64,000 nt of DNA from Campanula takesimana (GCA_026119855.1 JAOWBW010000043.1:1364001-1428000); one strand, 5' to 3'; counted from the stretch's first letter, positions 1 through 11,685 are shown. Notes: generated by a model from the letters alone, not told the origin. Made by a program: numbers and translations.

Positions 1-507
1 TGTTTTGGAAACTGTCTTCTGTAGCCACATGTTTTCAAAGTAATGAGTTGTTTTGAACATTGGTAAATGTTTCTTTTCAAACTGAGTACCTGTTTGATCC
101 TTGAGTTATATCCCTTCATTGTTAATTCATTGTTACCGTTTGTTTCGGTCATCTCCTCTTAGTACCCGAGGGGATCCCGTATGAACTTATTGGGCATTGT
201 TCGCTCATTCCTTCTATTCTTATTTCTCTCCAGGTTATAAATAAGCTGATCGAGGGTCGCGGGGTTGGCGGCATAGAAGTTATATTTTGAATAAAGTTAG
301 TTAGTAACTATGATTTCCGTTATGTTTAAGTTTTAGACTTTATTTCCGTTAGTTACCTTTTGAGCTAGTGATTTGTACTAGCCGTTTGAGTTTTGAATGT
401 TAGTTAAAGTTTGAATTGTGGTTACTTGTAGCCGTTGGGGCATTCTGAATTTGGGATTTATTCAAATAAGTTATTATTTATTAGTAGTGAAAATTTGGGG
501 TGTTACA
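1..507 (+). repeat. 5' LTR (3' part only) of Ty3/gypsy element 1
   Basis: Bases 1-507 match 7463-7963 almost base for base, with one 6-bp indel near 215. The copy ends in TGTTACA and is followed at once by a primer binding site, so it is the right end of the 5' LTR. The rest lies outside the window, so the target duplication cannot be checked. Confidence 0.93.
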
Positions 508-509
508 GT

Positions 510-521
510 TGGTATCAGAGC
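510..521 (+). promoter_or_regulatory. Primer binding site of Ty3/gypsy element 1
   Basis: TGGTATCAGAGC lies two bases after the LTR end. This is the common plant retrotransposon site complementary to the 3' end of initiator methionine tRNA, from which reverse transcription starts. It fixes the element as plus-strand. Confidence 0.9.
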
Positions 522-823
522 TATGGTTATAGAGCTTAAAGGGATAGGACTCTGATATTGAATAGGTTTGATTTGAGCGTTTTAGGAAGACTAAGATTGC
601 TTGAAGTCAAACTAGTTAATTATGGAAACCTACTATTTTAGGAAAGAACCTAAGATAAGATTTCCTCAAGGAATGTAGAGGAATGTAAGTGAACACTTTG
701 GGAGTGAAACTTGAAGGGTTACACTAGAATGTTATTCTTTAAGTTTCTTATGCAATTGATGATAATAGTCATATACTTTTGAGTTATATGGTATTGATAA
801 TGGTTATGTCCTAATTGTAAGTT

Positions 824-1384
824 ATGGATGGACTTAGAAGAAACCAGAAGATGATATTGAAGCAAAGAACAATTAAGAAAAGAGTAATTCAGAGATATGC
901 ACTCAAGATTCAAAAGTTAACTGAAGACTTAGAAGCTGAAAAGACCAGAGTAAGCTTTACACTAGAGAAGTGGATGCAAGATAGGAAAGCATTAATAGAC
1001 ACTTCAAAGAACTGGAAGAAGTAAAAGAGACCATGAATCAAAGTGAGAAGTACTATCATGAAACCAGAGAAGAAGCTCACCAATGGTTTTATGAATTGAA
1101 AGATTTGAAGAAAACTAGAACTAGAGAGTTGGAACCGACAACACTCATAGGTAATGAAGCGCCAAATGAGGAAGAATTGGTAGCCAAATAGGAAGTCGAG
1201 GACGTAGGAATTAACCTTGGGGACAAGGAAGTTACCCCAATCATTATTGATGATGATGAAGAACTGGAACAAGAGATGGTACCGGTTCGTAGGCGCAGAG
1301 GTAGGCCAAGAGGTTCTAATGGAGTTCCAAGGGTTCCAAGTGGAAGGCCTAGGGGAAGGCCTAGGAAGGTGTTCCATGATTGAA
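824..1384 (+). pseudogene. Extra ORF between LTR and gag: coiled coil plus AT-hooks (broken)
   Basis: Two adjoining frames give one protein of roughly 185 residues. The first part, from the ATG at 824, is charged and rich in Lys, Glu and Leu with a coiled-coil look. A frameshift near 1020 leads into a second charged segment. An in-frame TAG near 1189 follows, then an acidic stretch and a basic tail from about 1279 containing RRRRGRPRGS and GRPRGRPRK, which match the AT-hook core that binds the minor groove of AT-rich DNA. The frame stops at 1382-1384. It is neither gag nor pol and lies where a few plant gypsy groups carry an additional ORF. I do not recognise a named family. A role in chromatin binding or integration targeting is inference. 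Confidence 0.55.
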
Positions 1385-1589
1385 AAATGGGACATAGAGT
1401 TTATTCTTATTTATAGTATTGATAGTTAGTTCTAGTTTAGAGAAAAGTACTAGAATTTTGTTTTGTTAACTTTTATTCCAAGAAGATCCTCGTAGTAAAA
1501 GTTATGATTCATTTAAGCAAATAGCTTTGTTAATTGTTTTGTTCTTAAGTTTTATGGCGGGTGAGCTATTTAGAACAAAGAAGTATTGG

Positions 1590-2140
1590 TCAAGTGAAAA
1601 GACCATGAGTATTAATTGGCTTATTGAAACGGCCAAAGTGAAATTAGTTTTGGTCTAGTGAAATGATCGAAACAAGAATAAAGTGACCTATTGAAATGGT
1701 CAAGTGCAAAAGTAAATGTCTTATTGAAACGGCCAAGTGTGAATGAAAGTAGGTCTAGTGAATCGTCCTGATAGTAAGTAAAGTCTAGTGAAGTGTCTTC
1801 GCTAAGTAGAATTGGTCTATTGAAACGACCAGAGATTTAGTAAACCGATCGTTTGTAAAAGTTACGTCCTTTGGGGACGGCCTATTTATGTGAAAATATT
1901 AAGCATAGTAGCAATGCTTGTGTTGGCATGAGCAATAGTGTTAAATGTGAGAGTTAACCTGGAATAGGTAAGATTGGTCTATTGAAATAACCGATAAAGA
2001 TAGTAACGGTCTAATGAAACGACCAATAAGTCTAGTAAAGTTGACTAATGAAGATAGTGACGGTTTATTGAAGCGACCAGTGGTCTAGTGAATGACCTAT
2101 AAATTGAATGTTAGTCTATGGAGACGATCTATAGTATGAG
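1590..2140 (+). repeat. Degenerate short tandem repeat with GGTC..GACC hairpin units
   Basis: A core close to GGTCTATTGAAACGACC recurs every 30-60 bases with substitutions. Many copies keep GGTC at one end and GACC or GGCC at the other, so each unit could form a small hairpin. There is no open frame. It occupies the place where the N-terminal half of gag would be expected. Confidence 0.7.
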
Positions 2141-2229
2141 GGTGCGTGAAAACTTTTCGTATTCATGATACTAATGATAGTATCATATTATCCGGCAAGT
2201 GTTCGAAATGCCAGAGTGTCTGATTTTAT

Positions 2230-2660
2230 GATGCTAACTCAATGAAGTACGAAGGTGGATGACTATGGTGCTAGATTTACCGAATTGTTAGAATTTGCCC
2301 AATGATCTTCGATGATGAAGAGCAAAAAGCCCAAAAGTTTAAATATGGTTTCAACGACCGAATCAGATACAGAATTACTCCGTTAATGCTATCAACCTAT
2401 GATCAAGTGTTGGATAGGGCAAGGATAGTAGAGGAAGAAACAGATAGTTATCGCAGTAAGCGAGAAGATAAGAAAATAATCAACTGAGAAGGAGTCGACT
2501 GGATCTAAGGGAAGCTAGAACCGTGATGGGAATAGCAATAAGCGGAAGGCTACTGAGGATCGTGAAAAGGACAGTACTGCTAGTAAGTACAAGAGTAAAG
2601 GTCATGGAAACCAAATCGATGGTAATAAGAACGACGCCAAAGGGCAAGGTTCTGATGAGA
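2230..2660 (+). pseudogene. gag remnant of Ty3/gypsy element 1
   Basis: Only the C-terminal part of a gypsy gag capsid can be read. It includes a segment like YGARFTELLEFA, then a frame from 2302 with EEQKAQKFKYGFNDRIR, which matches the usual gag helix before the zinc knuckle. A stop follows at 2485-2487, then a Lys/Asp-rich linker. No CCHC zinc knuckle is present, and the frame is broken at least twice. In an intact element this would be the capsid precursor. Here it is a fragment joined directly to a truncated protease. Confidence 0.7.
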
Positions 2661-2661
2661 A

Positions 2662-5600
2662 GTGCCAAATGATTGCTTGGCTAAGAAAATGAATTTAATT
2701 CCTGAGGCGTTAGAGAATTCTTTAGTTATAGATATTCAAACTAGGGAATCGATCCCTATTACGTCTATACATAGGAAGTGTCCTTTGAAAGTGGACGGAA
2801 AAAAGCTTGAGGTTGATCTCATTAGCTTGGAAATCGAAGAATTTGATGTGATATTGGAAATGGATTGGTTAGCTGCATATCATGCCAAAGTAGACTGTTT
2901 TAAAAAGGAAGTAAACTTCGAATTACCCTCTGGAGAAAGATTTTGTTTCAAGGATCGAAACCGAGAGTCCGGACCGATCTGATTTCTGTAATGAAGGCTC
3001 GTAAACTGTTAAGGAAGGGTTGTGAGGGGTTTCTAGCGTATGTTAGTGAGTCAAGCAAGAAAGAAGTGACCATAGAATCTCTTTCCATAGTAAGGGATTT
3101 TAAAGATGTTTTCCCTGAGGACTTACCGGGAATACCACCGGAGAGAGAAGTAGAGTTTTCAATAGATCTACCACCAGAGATTGCACCGATTTCGAGAGCA
3201 CCATATAGGATGGCTCTGCCAGAACTTAAAGAATTAAAGGAATAGTTACAAGAGTTATTGGACAAGGGTCTGATTAGGCCAAGTGCATCACCGTGGGGTG
3301 TGCCAGTGTTATTTGTAAAGAAGAAGGATGGGTCAATGAGGTTATGTATTAATTACCGGGAGTTAAACCGTGCAACGATTAAGAATAAATATCCTTTGCC
3401 TAGAATCGATGATTTGTTTGATCAACTCCAGGGTGCATGTTATTTTTCTAAGATTGATCTGCGTTCTCGATACCATCAGTTGAGAGTGAAAAAGGAAGAT
3501 GTAGCAAAGACGGCTTTTAGGACTAGGTATGGGCACTATGAGTTCCTGGTAATGCCGTTTGTATTGAAATATGCACCAGCTGTGTTTATGGAGCTTATGA
3601 ATAGAGTATTTCAAGAGTATTTGGGCAAGTGTGTAATAGTGTTCATCGACGACATCTTGGTGTACTCTAAGTCAAAAGAGGAGCATGAAGAACATTTGAA
3701 ATTGGTATTGCAGAATTTGAGATAGCAAAAGTTATATGCCAAGTTTAAGAAGTGTGAGTTATGGTTTGAGGAAGTGGCATTCTTGGGGCATGTGGTGTCT
3801 AAGAATGGGGTGGCTGTTGACCCTGTGAAAATCGAGGCTATAGTGAATTGGGAGAGACCAACTTCTATTAGCGAAATAAGGAGCTTCTTGGGTTTAGCGG
3901 GTTTTTACCGCAGGTTCGTGGAAGGATTTTCAAAGTTATCTTTACCATTGACTAAGTTAATCACGAAAGGGACAAAATTTGTATGGTCAGCCGATTGTGA
4001 GAAGAACTTTCAAGAATTGAAAAGGCGATTGGTGTTTGCGTCTGTTCTTACGTTACCAACAAGTAAGGATGGTTTTGTGATTTATAGTGATGCTTCATTG
4101 AAAGGTTTGGGTTGTGTGTTGATGCAAAACGACAAGGTGATAGCTTATGCGTCTAAGAAACTCAAGAACCATGAGAAGAACCATCCTACCCATGATTTGG
4201 AGTTAGCGGCCGTGGTGTTTGCATTAAATATTTGAAGACAATATTTGTATGGGGTACCATGTGAGATTTATACCGACCATAAGAGTCTTAAGTATATTTT
4301 CACTCAGAAGGAGTTGAATATGAGGCAGAGGAGATGTATCGAATTACTTAAGGATTATGATTGTAAAATTCTGTATCATCCTGAAAAAGCCAATAAAGTG
4401 GCAGATGCGTTAAGTAGAAAGGACCATGGAACATTAGCAACTATGATTCCTAATGGGGTAAGTGATTTGGGAAATAGTGAAATGGTGAAACTGGAAGTTA
4501 GAGTTAAAAGTTATTTGGCTCAGATGAGTGTTCAACCAACATTGTTGGTGAGAATCAAGGAAACTCAGAACGTGGATGAGGAGTTAGCAGCAATCCACAA
4601 GACCATAGATAAAAAGGGAATGGTAGATTTCTGTGTTAGTGATGACGGGATTATGAGGTATCAATCGAGGATTTGGGTGCCTAATAATGAAAGTATTAAG
4701 AAGGAAATTCTTGAGGAAGCTCACTGTTCAAGGTTTTCGGTTCATCCTGGGAGTACTAAGATGTACAGAGATTTCAAGGAATCCTTTTGGTGGAACAATA
4801 TGAAGAGTGAGGTAGCAGAATTCATGTCCAACTGTTTAGTATGTCAGCAAGTGAAAAGTGAACAACAGAAACCCGCGGGATTACTACAATCGCTACCTAT
4901 TCCAGAGTGGAAGTGAGAGCACATCTCTATGGATTTGGTGATTGGACTTCCTAGGACAGTGAAGGGTCATAATGCAATTTGGGTTATAGTGGATATGCTC
5001 ACTAAATCGGCTCACTTTCTAGCAATCAAGGTGACTGATTCGTTGGAAAAGTTACCTAAGTTGTACGTGGATGAGATCGTGAGGTTACATGGGATACCGA
5101 TCTCTATAGTGTCAGACCGAGATGCGGGATTCACATCAAATTTCTGGAAGAGTTTACAGAAAGCGTTGGGGACAGAATTAACAGTGAGTACATCGTTCCA
5201 TCCTCAGACAGACGGACAGTCAGAAAGGACGATTCAAACTCTTGAAGATCTACTGAGAGCAACGTCGTTGGATTGGTAAGGGGCGTGGGATGATCATCTA
5301 CCACTTGTGGAGTTTGCCTACAACAATAGTTACCATTCTAGTATTAGAATGATACCGTATGAGGCTCTATATGGACGGAAATGTGGATCTCCTGCGTTTT
5401 GGGATGAAGTAGGTGAAAGGAAACTAACTGGACCTGAGATTGTTCAAGTAACGGCGGATAAAGCTCAAGGGATTTGCAAGTGGTTATTAACTGCGCAGAG
5501 TAGGCAGAAATCGTATGCGGATAATCGAAGACGCAACCTAGAGTTTCAAATAGGGGATCACGTATTTTTGAAGATCTCACCGACAAAAGGAGTCATGCGA

Positions 5601-5966
5601 TTTGGGATTCGTGGAAAGTTGAGTCCTAGATATGTGGGGCCGTTTGAGATTCTAGAACGAATAGAAGCAGTAGCCTATAAGTTGGCTTTACCTCCTGTGC
5701 TGGCTGGTGTGCACAATGTGTGTCGATGTTGAGAAAGTACGTAGCTGACCCGAGCCACGTCATAGAGTACAAACAGTTACGTTTTCGTGAAGACTTGAGT
5801 TATGATGAAAAACCAGTGAAAAATTGTAGACCGTAAAGATCAAGTATTGCAGAAGCGAGTGATTCCGTACGTAAAAGTACAGTGGAGCAATCACACGGAA
5901 AGAGAAGCCACGTGGGAGCTCGAAAGTGAAATGCGTGATATGTATCCCGCTTTGTTTGAAGATTAA
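2662..5966 (+). pseudogene. pol remnant of Ty3/gypsy chromovirus-like element 1
   Basis: Domains run in gypsy order: protease, reverse transcriptase, RNase H, integrase. The protease (2662-2982) keeps the downstream DVILEMDWL motif, but the D-S/T-G-A active site that should precede NDCLAKKM is missing. Reverse transcriptase (about 3110-3730) has GSMRLCINYRELN and FIDDILVYS; its MPFGLTNAP block is altered to MPFVLKYAP. RNase H (about 4080-4420) starts at YSDAS. Integrase (about 4640-5690) keeps HHCC residues and the first catalytic block. The end (about 5700-5966) reads like the chromodomain-type tail VKVQWSNHTEREATWE. In-frame stops lie at 3243, 3723, 4233, 4914 and 5277, and there are frameshifts near 5730 and 5820. 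It cannot produce a working polyprotein. Assignment to a Tekay-like chromovirus lineage is likely but not proven. Confidence 0.9.
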
Positions 5967-5987
5967 GGTACGTTTAGTTTGGAGGAC

Positions 5988-6010
5988 CAAACTCTTTTAA
6001 GGGGGTAAGA
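5988..6010 (+). promoter_or_regulatory. Polypurine tract of Ty3/gypsy element 1
   Basis: The purine-rich run TTTTAAGGGGGTAAGA ends one base before the 3' LTR, where plus-strand DNA synthesis would be primed. Confidence 0.75.
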
Positions 6011-6011
6011 A

Positions 6012-7963
6012 TGTAATAACCCGACTCTTGCATTTTATTAATTAGGTGGACTTCTTTAATTAAAATAAGTCTGTTGGGTTAAGTTAGTAGGCCCAAGTCT
6101 TTATTTAATAATAACTAGTTAAAATCCTAGCCCAATTAGGATTCATTAAAGCTTAGGAGTATAAATTAAAAACCCTACCCTAACTTATTATTATTTCTAC
6201 CGCAAAAGAAAAAGAGAAGAACGGGAAATAGAGAGGGAGCGGCGACTGAGAGGGAGCAGCCGCGGAAGAAAGAGAGAGGAAGAGAAGGAAGAAGAGAAGG
6301 AGAAGAAGGGTCAGAGCAAGGTAAAAATCCCACCCTCTACGTTCGATGTCTCCATACTATTTTGATTTAGTCAATTATGAGTATAAACTAGAAACCCTAA
6401 ATCTAAAAGATAAACTAGGGTTTATGAAATCGGGATTTAAAAGTGAAGATGACCTTGAGAGCATGGATATATGTGTGTATGTACGTGTATATGTGTGTGT
6501 GTGTGTGTGCGGCAACATGTGTGTGTGTGTGTGCGGCAGTGTGTGTGTGGGGTGTATGTGTGTGTGTGTGTGTATATGAGTGTAGGTTTTGTGTATGTGC
6601 TGCGAAGGTGAAATCAGTATGTGTAATTGGTGAAATTGGAATTGAAGTTTGGAAAATTATAATGGAAACCCTCGGGGTGTTTTAGTAACTTCAGTATGTT
6701 ATAGGTTAGCTATATAAGGGGTTAAAGATGATTAACTCGTAGGTTAACCAAGTAAAGAGTAGTAATTTGAGGACGGAAGTGATATAGTGTTTTACTTGTA
6801 TCTAAGATTAGACTAATTCATGATTGTAGATTGTTCAAGCGGAGTAATCCAGCTAGCTAAACACAAGGATAAGGTAAGGAATTACGTTCTTAGTAGTTAT
6901 TTGGCTTCAATCCTTGTTTAGGATTCTCAATCTATGGTTTTATTAAAAGTAATCTACCTATGTGGCTAGGTAGTGTTTTAAACAACTATTCCGTTCCGCG
7001 AATGATACCGTTCCTTGTTATCCGCCCTATTGATTTTATTGTTGTTCAATTGGGCTATCATATGTATGATTTGTATTGTGGTTTTGGTGTCTAATGTGAA
7101 ATGTACACCTTCTTTTAAAAGTGATCAAGTAAAGTTTTGTAAAGTTAAGCTTTGTTTTGTAAAAGCTCTTTAAAGTAAAGTGAAGTTTTGTAATAAGTAA
7201 AGTGACTTACAGTTATCCATAATCCCGAAACGGATAAGTGGACCCCTTATAGTTATCCATAGTTCTAAGATGAACATGTGGACCCCTTTGCGTTGCTTGA
7301 TGAAGTAGCGTAGGTTATCATGATACACCGATATTGGGTGAGGTAAGTAGAAACCCGAGCCATGGGTACAGCGTGTACTTAATCCCTAAATTAAGTAAAG
7401 TGAAGTGAAGTAAAGTAAAGTAAAGTAAAGTAAAGTGAAGTAAAGTGTTTTGTGAAAACTTATGTTTTGAAAACTGTCTTCTGTAGCCACATGTTTTCAA
7501 AGTAATGAGTTGTTTTGAACATTGGTAAATGTTTCTTTTCAAACTGAGTACATGTTTGATCCTTGAGTTATACCCCTTCATTGTTAATTCATTGTTACTG
7601 TTCGTTTCGGTCATCTCCTCTTAGTACCCGAGGGGATCCCGTATGAACTTATTGGGCATTGTTCGCTCATTCCTTCTATTTCTCTTCAGGTTATAAATAA
7701 GCTGATCGAGGGTCGCGGGTTTGGCGGCATAGAAGTTATATTTTGAATAAAGTTAGTTAGTAACTATGATTTCTGTTATATTTAAGTTTTAGACTTTATT
7801 TCCATTAGTTACCTTTTGAGCTAGTGATTTGTACTAGCCGTTTGAGTTTTGAATGTTAGTTAAAGTTTGAATTGTGGTTACTTGTAGCCGTTGGGGCATT
7901 CTGAATTTGGGATTTATTCAAATAAGTTATTATTTATTAGTAGTGAAAAGTTGGGGTGTTACA
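6012..7963 (+). repeat. 3' LTR of Ty3/gypsy element 1
   Basis: It starts TGTAATAACCCGAC just after the polypurine tract and ends GGTGTTACA, 1952 bp in all. Bases 7463-7963 match the partial 5' LTR. Inside are a (TG)n-rich block at about 6468-6575, broken by GCGGCA, and a (TAAAG)n block near 7397-7445. Confidence 0.92.
6468..6575 (+). repeat. TG-rich microsatellite in the 3' LTR
   Basis: Several TG runs are separated by GCGGCA or GGGGTGTA. It encodes Cys/Val-rich reading frames that are artefacts of the repeat. Confidence 0.85.
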
Positions 7964-8420
7964 ATATACTCTATACTCTGGGACGGACGGAGTATTCTTT
8001 TTCCTCAATGACACAGTTTTATTGAATCAAATAGCAAAATATTTTGAAAAATTACTATCGATATTACAAGTGGCGATTTAATTAGCCATGCACTTTATTG
8101 ACACTGACTAGGAAAAACCCTGTGCTACGCACGGAAATTTGTTTACAATTTGTCGTTTATTTAGTTAGTCAAATGGAGTATATTTTAGTATGATTAAAGA
8201 AAAATAATTTTTAAGTATCTCAAAAATACAACTAAAAAAGAAGACATGTAAATAATCAATTACATTTTAATTTTCTTTTTATTTCGGGGGGATAAATTAA
8301 AGAGTAAATTATTTTCTAACTTTGGATTTAAAATCAAGATTAATGTTTTTTGTGACTTTTCCTTTGTTTGCAGGATTAGAGTTGCATCAACATAAACTTT
8401 TTAATTTATGACAAAGACTC

Positions 8421-9470
8421 ATGTGAGAACAAAGGGATCCGTCTCATGGGTGAGACGGGTCGGATCCTTGCCCATGACCCGGTCCATGAACAAGTTCCAA
8501 GGCCCATGGGGCATAACCCGCCACGTGGCACCCTTTCATAGGTTCTTTTTTTTTTTTTTTTGCTGCTGCTGCTCCAGGACCCATGGGCGACCCTGCCACG
8601 TGGCAGTCTCTCATAGGCCCGGAAAAAAAAAATTTAATTTTTATATTTTTATATTTTCATTTTTGGTTTTTTCGGTTTTTGAAAAGTAATAGTTACTATA
8701 ACTAAAAGTAACAAACGTGTTACTTATATGTAATAGTTTGTATACAGAAAAGTAATACATATATACAGAAAAGTAACAGTGTTTTTTTCATTTGCCAAAA
8801 GTAATACTTATTTACAACTAAAATGTAACGAACGTGTTACTTATATGTAATAGTGTTTATACATAATTTGTAATACATATGTATAGAAAAGTAATATTAT
8901 ATCTATATGTTTTCATAAGTTACAATGGGGTTCAATTTATCATGATACATGTAAAAGTATTACATTATCTATAGAAAATCTGTTACAATTTTTATCTATC
9001 AAAGTGTTACATTTACTTTTATAAACAATTACATTCATATACATAAGTTATTATTTTTCAAATGTTGCTTTTTCCTAAAAAATAAAATCAAAATACACAA
9101 TATTTTACATTTTTGCAAAAGCACTATTATATTTCAGTATAAATTATAATTACATTTAGATATTGTTTTGGGTTACATGTAATTATAGTTAGTATTACAT
9201 TTGAAAAAATGGGTAAAAACGAGCTTATGTTTTTTTTAAACATGTATTACGTTTACTTATGAACAATGTTACTTTATATGTATACAGTCATTACTTTAAG
9301 AGATGGTAACTATTACTTTTGGTAAACCACTGAAAAGCCGAAAAAAAGATATAAAAACTGGAAAAAATAATTAAAATAAATAATTTATTTATTTATTGCT
9401 ACGTGGCGGGTCATGCCCATGGGTCAGGATCCGACCCGTCTCACCCATGAGACGGATCCCTTGTTCTCAT
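8421..9470. mobile_element. Non-autonomous TIR DNA transposon, about 1.05 kb
   Basis: The left end ATGTGAGAACAAAGGGATCC and the inverted right end ATGAGAACAAGGGATCC belong to one inverted repeat of about 45 bp that continues through a GTCTCATGGGTGAGAC palindrome. Inside there is no transposase, only AT-rich sequence packed with GTAAC/GTTAC motifs, including the palindrome GTAACAAACGTGTTAC. The flanks CAAAGACTC and GGAAGACCA share only five central bases, so a 9-bp target duplication is possible but eroded. The 61.3-kb element looks like the same family. Confidence 0.75.
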
Positions 9471-9815
9471 GGAAGACCACCTTTTAATTTATTAGTTAAA
9501 CAAAATAAATTGTTTAAAGACTTTTCATTTTTTTAAGTAACAAATCAAAAATTTGTTTTTTGTGACTTTACATTTCAAATTATGACTTTTCATTTCTTAT
9601 ACCGGAGAAGTTAAAGTCACTTTATCATAATTATTTTAAATATTTTTAATGTATTTTTTTTTTTTGAGACTCTTCATATTTTAGTAACCGTTGCACTTAA
9701 ATGAATGCATATAATGATATATAAAAAAAAATCTTAGGTACAAAATTATTTGAGTGTAAAATTTCAAAAAATCATTCATTTTAGTATAAACATGACATTC
9801 AATTTGGAATGAAGA

Positions 9816-10345
9816 TAGTAACTATTATGATTTACTAATATTATTAATAGTAATAGTTAATTTCTTTACAAAAATTATTAACTTATATAATAACTATTAT
9901 AATTAACTAATATTATTAATTGTAAAAGTCAATATATATAGTAACTATTGTAATTAAGTATTATTATCAATAGTAAAAGTTAACCTATATAGTAACTATT
10001 ATGGTTAACTAATACGGAGTACTATTAACAGTAATAGTTAAACTATATTGTAGCTATTAACGTTAACTAATACTATTAATAGTAATAAGTAACTTATATA
10101 ACTATTATAGTTAACTAATATTATTCATAGTAATAGTTAACTTATATAGTAACTATTATAGTTAACTAATACTGTTCATAGTAATAGTTAACTTATACAG
10201 TAACTATTATAGTTAATTAATACTATTAATAGTAATAGTTAACTTATACAATAACTATGATAGTTTACTAATACTATTAATAGTAATAATTAATTTATAT
10301 AATAACTACTATTATTAACTAATACTATTAGCTAATAATAAGAAT
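9816..10345. repeat. AT-rich palindromic minisatellite
   Basis: A unit of roughly 50-60 bp is repeated about nine times with variation. Its core alternates AGTAACTATTATAGTTAACT and TACTATTAATAGTAATAGTT, so each unit is close to its own reverse complement. It contains no gene. Confidence 0.85.
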
Positions 10346-10461
10346 ATCAAGAGTCACATATTAATAAGAATGGTGATGACATGGCTTCACCAAAAGCATT
10401 CTTTAGCCTAAACTGTCCACATGACGAATTCGTATACCTTCGCGTCGACTTTTAATATATA

Positions 10462-10742
10462 CTCCCTCCGACCCAGCTCAGTTGATACTTATTTCCATTT
10501 TGGTCTGTCTCAGCTCACTTGACACTTCCCAAAATAGCCTACTTTTTATAATTTTATATTCACTCTACCCCACCACTCATTCTCTATCTCATTTTCCACC
10601 ACTCAATTTATTCAACCAACACCACTATTTACCCTACTCATTCTCTCTCTTTATTTTATACCACACATTGTCCTTATTTTATTATTTTTCCTTAGTTATT
10701 GTGCGCACCTCTTGAGTGTCAAGTGAGGTGGGACGGAGGGAG
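10462..10742. mobile_element. Stowaway-type MITE
   Basis: The ends are CTCCCTCCG and CGGAGGGAG with TA duplicated on both sides (10460-10461 and 10743-10744). It is 281 bp, AT-rich, with no transposase. These are the features of the Tc1/mariner-derived Stowaway family. Confidence 0.9.
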
Positions 10743-10940
10743 TATAGATTTGGTTTCATTAGTAACCCTAACTTCAAACATAGCTTAAATCGCGAGTTGT
10801 AAAAGTGATTTTAATAAACTCGCTACTGTTAGTAGCTTCGCCTTTCTGAATTGCGTCTTCAAATTCACTAGGTAATGGTGCTATTCATCCGCAATTCTTG
10901 CAATTGTTCAAGAGTTGGTTTTGTGAGAAACTAGCTCTTC

Positions 10941-11065
10941 CACCATAAGTTAAAAAAAAAGTCCATTTTTGACCCTTTAAACCCTAAGCCTTAAACACGG
11001 CCCTAAAGGGCCTAAACCCTAAACTTTAACCCCTATAGAAACAGGACTTTTTATAACTTATGGTG
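10941..11065. mobile_element. Small fold-back element with telomere-like motifs
   Basis: CACCATAAGTTA...AAGTCC at 10941-10964 is inverted at 11044-11065. The loop holds several AAACCCTAA-like motifs resembling plant telomere repeats. No target duplication was confirmed. Confidence 0.5.
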
Positions 11066-11384
11066 AAACTTGTTCCCCAAAAAAATTCTCATTGTTCAAA
11101 CCTTCAAATTCATAAGTGAAATTGTTAAAATTAAGGCTTTTTCGCAAGAACAAAATTGAGTTATGATTAGTTTAATCGGTTTTTCTAACATGTGCTTTAA
11201 GGTTACATGCTAAGCATTTAAATTAGGTAATTTATGTATTTATTAAATTTGCTTTAACTTTTTTAAAAACCTTAAAAAAAAAAGCGATAGTTTAATTAGT
11301 GTTTTAAATAAATAATGCATCATGTAGCTACAGAATAGGTTCTCAATAGATTAATTAGAGTCATCTCTAATATAATAGGCCGTA

Positions 11385-11685
11385 AACGAGTCGAGCCGAG
11401 TCGAGCTTTGGGGTGTCGAGCTTGAGCTCGGTTAAAACTTATCGAGCTCGAGTCCACTTGTTTGTTCGAGCTCGCGAGCTGCTCGCGAACAACTCGAGTC
11501 GATATCGAACTCGAGTTTTAACGAGCTTATCGAGCCGAGTTTGAGCCGTTCGAAAACAAAAATTCAATTTTAATGAGCTTATCGAGCCGAACTCGAGCTT
11601 TTAACAAGCTAAACGAGTCGAACACGGCTGCTTGATAACAAAATGAACTTGACGATCGGTTCGAGCTCGAGCCAACTCGCTTCCT
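11385..11685. repeat. GAGCTCGAG-rich repeat
   Basis: About 300 bp is saturated with CGAGC, GAGCTCGAG and CGAGTCGAG words in both orientations, far more GC-rich than its surroundings. There is no open frame. It resembles dispersed plant repeats, but I cannot name the family. Confidence 0.55.

Noticed and set aside
6346..6685. Cys/Val-rich small frames
   Set aside because: They are translations of a TG microsatellite inside an LTR.
8408..8689. 93-codon frame at the left end of the TIR element
   Set aside because: It overlaps the inverted repeat and a T run; its composition is not that of a protein and no family is seen.
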